Positions 60,101 to 64,000 of a stretch of DNA of 64,000 nt are shown piece after piece. Position 1 is the first letter of the stretch, and every line of letters begins with the position of its first letter. The notes under the pieces are model-generated. The model did not search any database, was not told where the DNA came from, and was given only the letters and a program-made list of their open reading frames with translations. The translations under genes and the position numbers were made by a program. Source of the stretch: Paenibacillus pini JCM 16418 (GTDB taxonomy: Bacteria > Bacillota > Bacilli > Paenibacillales > Paenibacillaceae); NCBI RefSeq assembly GCF_000576305.1, contig NZ_BAVZ01000001.1, positions 248,001 to 312,000 of the forward strand, read 5' to 3'.

Positions 60101-60324
60101 TTAGGGCTGCATTTGTTGAGGGAACAGATCGAAAGCTAGAAGCATCTGAGCTTACAGATCTACATTTGAGTGTGGAATTGGTACCTGGAGGTATTCGTCT
60201 GGTCTACGAATTCAATAGCAGAACGTTACGGCAGTCTGGGGTAGAGAATATCGCGGAGAAATTTATCTCGTGTTACCAGCAAATTATAAATCTGTTATCA
60301 GGAAAGGAAGAATTATATGCGTAA
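57133..60324 (+). CDS. NRPS: half-C, adenylation (Gly predicted), PCP, half-C
   Basis: A 1063-residue module. Domains: C-terminal lobe of a condensation domain without HHxxxDG (20-260), adenylation (about 280-780; YTSGSTGQPKG near 422, NMYGPTET, NTGDLARR, NGKLDR) and carrier (about 790-870; EIGGNST near 809). Another condensation-like half is at 890-1060. The ten specificity residues I read by comparison with GrsA are DILQMGMVWK, close to the glycine code. The complete C domain of the preceding PKS should form the amide. ATG 57133 has AAAGGAGG upstream. The two half-C regions may dock neighbouring proteins. Confidence 0.88.
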   Translation: MKDQSGVLSEHTAESHIGSKYNEERAYWLKELSGPITMGGVPSEVSENLDEVGKAHRKQLLFTLPESLSTRLLQVSGNSDFATYVVLAAALVYILFRYSGKKDFILGMPPFRNEPSERPLAAIRARIDGKMSFKELLSSIKHSCLGAKKYKNVSMNTLLPQLDVERLSDSLPLFRSMAAFRGVHEWNESSQTSCDFIFSNSGSSIQFEILYHCGLYQEEAVERLAAHFIQVLEQTLYQPDIPLHAIQMLTREELELMQAQNHTAVEYDTNRTLDQLFEEQVQETPDAIAIIFDRQPMSYSEINQRSNQIAWMLLEKGVSPGDRVGLMVRRGFNMVTGIIAVLKAGASYVPMDPDFPSERIRYMLEDSQSRLLLTESDCLHNFGEQDSENEQIRLDQIHWSTYSTITPPCLHRSEDLAYLIYTSGSTGQPKGVMIEHQSVHNFAVGMKRELGLTHGKRILNLTTISFDIFVLETLVPLICGMTVVIAPEKAQKDPLLLSGLIEDTGVEMLQMTPSRLQLFLASGLGLSCFEQLTDIMIGGEDFPQMLADRLAALTKARIYNMYGPTETTVWSAIERIYKGTAVSLGNPIANTQLYIVDEFHSLQPAGIEGELCIGGDGLARGYWGREGLTMDKFVPNPFDPGTLMYNTGDLARRLSDGRIIFLGRKDFQVKIRGYRIELGEIEQVLSKMEGIHSCAVAVSRNGSGDPVLTAYYSGDAEQSSYALRSWLSATLPDYMIPGQFMYLEEMPMTLNGKLDRGRLPSPDSLKGLLHISADERPQTEVEEAIRQIWTDILKREEISIYDNFFEIGGNSTLIVMVYAKLEQLYPATVQVADLFTYPTIATLAECITRSSLSQEEYVVPSFILGQEYLHRLGEEAETDVLEVSVPQQFYSEAIHAAESRNADLFDLTAMAFIYSLAEAADCGDLSISYLRQGERGIHPLYVDFLKIETMEELLGTVREQRLYMKQQSGFLPSKQGTREGVEGEGLNRPIRAAFVEGTDRKLEASELTDLHLSVELVPGGIRLVYEFNSRTLRQSGVENIAEKFISCYQQIINLLSGKEELYA

Positions 60325-61600
60325 AATTGCGCTTTTATTTCCGGGGCAGGGCTCGCAAAAGAGCGGGATGGGTAAAAATTGGTTTGATCAGTTTGCTGTT
60401 GCTAAACAAACATTTGAAGAGGCTGATGAGGCAATTGGATTTAAGCTTTCAGAGCTTTGCTTCTCTGGTCCAGCAGCCGAGCTGAAAATGACGGAAATCG
60501 CTCAGCCAGCGATCTTGGCGACAAGTATGGCTGCGTATCGTGTGTTTCAGCAAGAGTATGGTTTAGCGCCTACTTATTTAGCCGGGCACAGCCTTGGCGA
60601 ATTTACCGCACTGGCTGCTTCTGGAAGTATTCGTTTTGCAGATGCCATCCAACTTGTAAATAAGCGTGGAATATTCATGCAGCAGGCGGTCGAGCAAGGA
60701 GCAGGGACAATGGCAGCCGTGGGCGGCATCGAGCCGAGTATCATCGCAACTTGGTGCACGGAGTTATCCGATGAAACAAACAGTGTAGTGATTTCTAACT
60801 TCAACGCTCCGGATCAAATTGTTGTATCTGGACATAAATCTGCCGTGGATGCACTAGGCAAATTAGCGGAAAGAGAAGGGGCAAGGTTTACACCACTGAA
60901 TGTCAGCGCTCCTTTTCACAGTCCGATTATGCGTCCGGCTGCGGCGCTCTTGGCGCTAGAGCTTGATAAATATCAATATGAAGAACCAAAGATCCCGGTT
61001 ATTTCTAATGTGACGGCGCGTCCCTACGACAACAAGGACCAGATCATCCCTTTACTTACTGAGCAAATGACGGGTGCTGTTCAGTGGATTGATACGATGA
61101 ATTACTTGAAATTACAGGGAATTACGGATGTAATCGAGTTAGGACCACAAGCGGTATTAAAGAAATTAGCAGTGAAGAATGCTCCTCAGTTGAAGGCATA
61201 CAGTTTAGATCTGGATGAAGATGCGAAGCAATTACAATCCGATTTGGTAGCGCTGGCTCCTGCTGCTCCGCGAGCTTTCGTACCTCGTTGTTTGGGAATT
61301 GCCGTATGTCTGAAGAACGATAACTTTAACGAAGCTGAGTATCGTAGTGGAGTAGTGGCTCCCTATAAGGAATTACAGGATTTAGCGCAGCAGATCGAGC
61401 AATCGGGAGAAGCTCCCAAGCAATCACAGCTGGTGACAGCGGCTGGATTACTGAAGCAAATCATGATGACAAAGCGTACGCCAACAGCAGAGCAGAATCG
61501 GCGCTGGAAGCAGCTTATGAATGACACGGGTGCTCAGGAATGGCTAGTTCCGTGGTTGTCTGCTCAGTCGGATGAGCTTGAAATGGAACATTCCATTTAA
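60317..61600 (+). CDS. Discrete acyltransferase AT2, malonyl type
   Basis: A 427-residue trans-acting acyltransferase. LLFPGQGSQKSGMGK at the N terminus, nucleophile in GHSLGEFTALAASG near residue 92, Arg in KRGIFMQQA, GTMAAVGG and SAPFHS all fit a malonyl-specific FabD-like core. A helical tail of about 110 residues with RSGVVAPY is shared with AT1. It most likely loads malonyl-CoA onto the AT-less modules. The ATG overlaps the NRPS stop by 8 bases. Confidence 0.92.
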   Translation: MRKIALLFPGQGSQKSGMGKNWFDQFAVAKQTFEEADEAIGFKLSELCFSGPAAELKMTEIAQPAILATSMAAYRVFQQEYGLAPTYLAGHSLGEFTALAASGSIRFADAIQLVNKRGIFMQQAVEQGAGTMAAVGGIEPSIIATWCTELSDETNSVVISNFNAPDQIVVSGHKSAVDALGKLAEREGARFTPLNVSAPFHSPIMRPAAALLALELDKYQYEEPKIPVISNVTARPYDNKDQIIPLLTEQMTGAVQWIDTMNYLKLQGITDVIELGPQAVLKKLAVKNAPQLKAYSLDLDEDAKQLQSDLVALAPAAPRAFVPRCLGIAVCLKNDNFNEAEYRSGVVAPYKELQDLAQQIEQSGEAPKQSQLVTAAGLLKQIMMTKRTPTAEQNRRWKQLMNDTGAQEWLVPWLSAQSDELEMEHSI

Positions 61601-61661
61601 TCAATGAACATGTTGAGATTCCGGATGGAGGGTCTCAGGATGAGATGAAAGGAGGTAGACC

Positions 61662-64000
61662 ATGAGCTTTAAGCATATTGGTGCAAACCCGAAGAATCAC
61701 AATATTTCATCTAACAACGTATTGAGTATTAATCGTGTATCGAAGCATGAAATAGCAGTCATCGGAATTAGCGGTATGTTTGCAGGTGCTGAGGATGTAA
61801 ATCAATACTGGGAGCTGCTAAGCAGTGGAACCGATTGTAACCGTGAATTCCCGATTGAACGTCGTGCTGATGTTGAAGAATATATGGAATTTTTACGAAA
61901 CCATGGATTCTCTCAGGAGGGTCTGGAATACAGTATTGGCGGATTTATGCCGGAAATCGACAAATTTGATCCTAGTTTCTTTCATTTATCACCAAGAGAA
62001 GCGGCTCTGATGGAACCAAAGCAGAAAATGATGCTGCAAACAATGTGGTCTGCTGTGGAAGATGCGGGGTATGGCGGGGATCAAATAAACGGTAGCCGAA
62101 CCGGTGTATTTTTAGGCGATAGCAATGATTTCTATGATGGCTACCGGCAGCATCTATTGCTGCAAAATGTAGATGACTATGGTCATTCCGTTACCAGCAA
62201 CATTCATTCTGTCATGGCAAGCCGAATTGCATATCTGCTTGATTTGAAGGGTCCTGCAATCATGATCGACACGGCTTGCTCCTCAGCGCTAGTCGCCATA
62301 CATATGGCATGTCAGTCAATCCGTAATCAGGAATGTGATATGGCACTCGCCGGAGGAATTAACATTCTTCTAACTCCCTACAGGGGAGAGAAACGGTGGG
62401 AGATTGGTATCCAAGCAGCTGATGGTCGAGCTAAGACATTCGATGATCGTTCAGACGGAACAGGTTCTGGGGAAGGGGCAGGAGCCGTCCTGTTGAAGCC
62501 ACTTTATAGGGCGCTACAAGACAACGATACGATCTACGCTGTCATTAAGGGTAGCGCTATGAATCAGGATGGTACTTCTGCAGGTCTTACGACACCTAAC
62601 GCCGCTGCTCAGGAGCAGTTAATCATTCAGGCTTGGCAAGATGCAGATGTAGATCCCGAGACCATCTCATATATTGAAGCTCATGGTACTGGAACCAAGC
62701 TGGGTGATCCGATTGAAATTAGTGGAATTACACGTGCCTTTTCTAAATTTACGACGAAAAAACAGTTTTGTGCCGTTGGTTCAGTGAAGCCCAACATTGG
62801 GCATCTGGATAACTGTGCCGGAATTGCGGGCTTTATCAAATGCTTGATGGCCTTAAAGCACAAGGAGCTTCCGCCATCCATACAATTTGAGACACCTAAT
62901 CGAAAGATATCTTTTGTCGATTCTCCCGTATATGTGAACGACACACTACAACCTTGGATATCTGGGGGAGGGCCACGGCGCTGTGGGATTAGCGCATTTG
63001 GCCTTAGTGGTACAAATTGTCATCTTGTTCTGGAGGAGGCACCGGATCGGACTGATCAATATTTTAGCCTTAATGAGAATAGGGAATTCGTTTCTCCGGG
63101 GCTATTCACCGTCTCCGCGCAAAGTGAAGAAGGAATTGGGGAACTACTTAAGCGATACGAATCGGTGATTCATTCAATAGGCAGTACTCAACCGGACTTG
63201 ATGAACTACGAAAATTATTGCTATACCGCTACAACGGGACGGGGTCACTATACTCATCGTTTAGCGATCTTAACAGACGGGATAGAAGGACTCTTATGCA
63301 GAATTAGAAGTTTGATAGATGGGACGCTGATTACAGATGAGCAGAAGGGCATCTATTACGGTGTTCATAAGAAGGTATCTGATGTGAAACGTTCACGTCA
63401 AGTTGGCGAAATGACGGACCGAGCCAAAGCTGAATTGGATGCGGAATCAGATTCGAAAATTCAGCAAGCTCTTCTTGAGCCGAATGAGAGAGAACCTTTA
63501 CAAGCTATTGCTCAGCTATACATTCTAGGGGCAACGGTGAAGTGGGAACTGTTATTTAATAGTCACAAATATAGACGTGTTCAACTACCAACATACCCTT
63601 TTCGCAAAATACGTAGCTGGAATAGCAAGGTGCAAAGCCAGAAGGCGATCTCCGCACCCGTTAATGAGATGCAGAGGGATGGCCTAAACCATGCCGTGAA
63701 TCACAAGAACTTGCATCCGGTTCTTCACCAGCTAGTCGCTGAAACACCTGAGCTTACCATCTTCTCCACAGATTTTGATGTGAATGATCACTGGGTGCTG
63801 AATGAGCACAAGGTTCTAGGAAATTACGTCGTTCCCGGTACGACCTATTTAGAAATGGCAAGGGAAATTGGTTATCGGCTGCTAAAGAGCCATTTACTTT
63901 TGCTTAGTGGAGTGACCTTTCTTAGTCCTCTCATGGTGAAGCCAGGCGAAAAGGTGCATGCACAGATTGTGGCTAAGAATGAAGCAGGAGGGATTTCCTT
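61662..64000 (+). CDS. Trans-AT polyketide synthase KS-DH..., incomplete at right edge
   Basis: An open frame from ATG 61662 (AAAGGAGG upstream) to the end of the window, 779 codons. KS (about 25-455; Cys in DTACSSAL, His in EAHGTGT and KPNIGH are all present), flanking subdomain (to about 650) and the beginning of a dehydratase domain: the hot-dog start with His in EHKVLGNYVVPG near residue 720. No AT between KS and DH. It should extend the chain after the glycine unit and dehydrate the product. The rest lies outside the window. Confidence 0.93.
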   Translation, partial: MSFKHIGANPKNHNISSNNVLSINRVSKHEIAVIGISGMFAGAEDVNQYWELLSSGTDCNREFPIERRADVEEYMEFLRNHGFSQEGLEYSIGGFMPEIDKFDPSFFHLSPREAALMEPKQKMMLQTMWSAVEDAGYGGDQINGSRTGVFLGDSNDFYDGYRQHLLLQNVDDYGHSVTSNIHSVMASRIAYLLDLKGPAIMIDTACSSALVAIHMACQSIRNQECDMALAGGINILLTPYRGEKRWEIGIQAADGRAKTFDDRSDGTGSGEGAGAVLLKPLYRALQDNDTIYAVIKGSAMNQDGTSAGLTTPNAAAQEQLIIQAWQDADVDPETISYIEAHGTGTKLGDPIEISGITRAFSKFTTKKQFCAVGSVKPNIGHLDNCAGIAGFIKCLMALKHKELPPSIQFETPNRKISFVDSPVYVNDTLQPWISGGGPRRCGISAFGLSGTNCHLVLEEAPDRTDQYFSLNENREFVSPGLFTVSAQSEEGIGELLKRYESVIHSIGSTQPDLMNYENYCYTATTGRGHYTHRLAILTDGIEGLLCRIRSLIDGTLITDEQKGIYYGVHKKVSDVKRSRQVGEMTDRAKAELDAESDSKIQQALLEPNEREPLQAIAQLYILGATVKWELLFNSHKYRRVQLPTYPFRKIRSWNSKVQSQKAISAPVNEMQRDGLNHAVNHKNLHPVLHQLVAETPELTIFSTDFDVNDHWVLNEHKVLGNYVVPGTTYLEMAREIGYRLLKSHLLLLSGVTFLSPLMVKPGEKVHAQIVAKNEAGGIS

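Noticed and set aside
39746..64000. Assigning the cluster to zwittermicin, bacillaene, paenilamicin or an iturin-type product
   Set aside because: Single features are shared (hydroxymalonyl cassette, acyl ligase loading, trans ATs), but no known gene order matches what I can recall, and the cluster is incomplete.
1..64000. CRISPR arrays, insertion sequences, prophage genes or integrases
   Set aside because: I saw no regular spacer-repeat array, transposase, integrase or phage structural gene on either strand.

Overview
This window reads like a chromosomal segment of a spore-forming member of the Bacillota, most likely Paenibacillus or a close relative. The left 25 kb carries the familiar Bacillus/Paenibacillus block accD-accA-pyk-citZ-icd-mdh-phoR-phoP-polA-mutM-ytaF-coaE-nrdR. 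An alpha/beta-type small acid-soluble spore protein gene and typical strong AGGAGG-type ribosome sites support this. The species cannot be fixed from the sequence alone.

Layout. 1-9.2 kb: fatty-acid initiation (accDA), pyruvate kinase, a thioesterase/FxsA pair and the TCA genes citZ-icd-mdh. 9.4-18 kb: a stress-type short-chain dehydrogenase, a bile-acid-symporter-family transporter and a phosphate-control region (phoR, phoP, a soluble CBS-chemoreceptor, pstB, phoU). The phosphate region has 11-bp-phased PhoP-box-like repeats before phoP and pstB, and possibly before the chemoreceptor. An orphan Tdi1-like immunity gene follows. 18-25.2 kb: polA, mutM, ytaF, coaE, a lytic transglycosylase, a SASP gene, nrdR and two tRNA genes (Ala-GGC, Lys-CTT). 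25.3-28.6 kb: a TerA/TerD-family protein and a TetR-controlled NorA-like efflux pump. 28.7-39.3 kb: a carbohydrate utilisation locus with a lipoprotein binding protein, a YesN/YesM two-component system, two LplB/LplC-type permeases and a large GH94 phosphorylase that resembles 1,2-beta-oligoglucan phosphorylases. 39.7-64 kb: a trans-AT polyketide/non-ribosomal peptide gene cluster that runs off the right edge.

How the cluster appears to work (inference). A fatty-acyl-AMP-ligase-like enzyme loads a carboxylic acid on its own carrier domain. Two KS-KR-ACP modules without AT domains extend it, and a condensation domain joins it to an amino acid, predicted glycine. A further KS-DH module, incomplete here, continues the chain. 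Two discrete acyltransferases supply extender units. A four-gene cassette (3-hydroxyacyl dehydrogenase, ACP, acyl dehydrogenase, FkbH-like HAD enzyme) should make hydroxymalonyl-ACP; no O-methyltransferase is visible. Three condensation-like half-domains lacking the HHxxxDG histidines sit at protein ends. I cannot assign the product to a known compound.

Quality note. At least ten reading-frame breaks occur in otherwise intact genes, including the TCA enzyme icd. Nine are explained by loss of one base, nearly always from a short run of identical bases, and one by a gain of one base. I treat them as probable sequencing errors and annotate the genes as whole, with the break marked.
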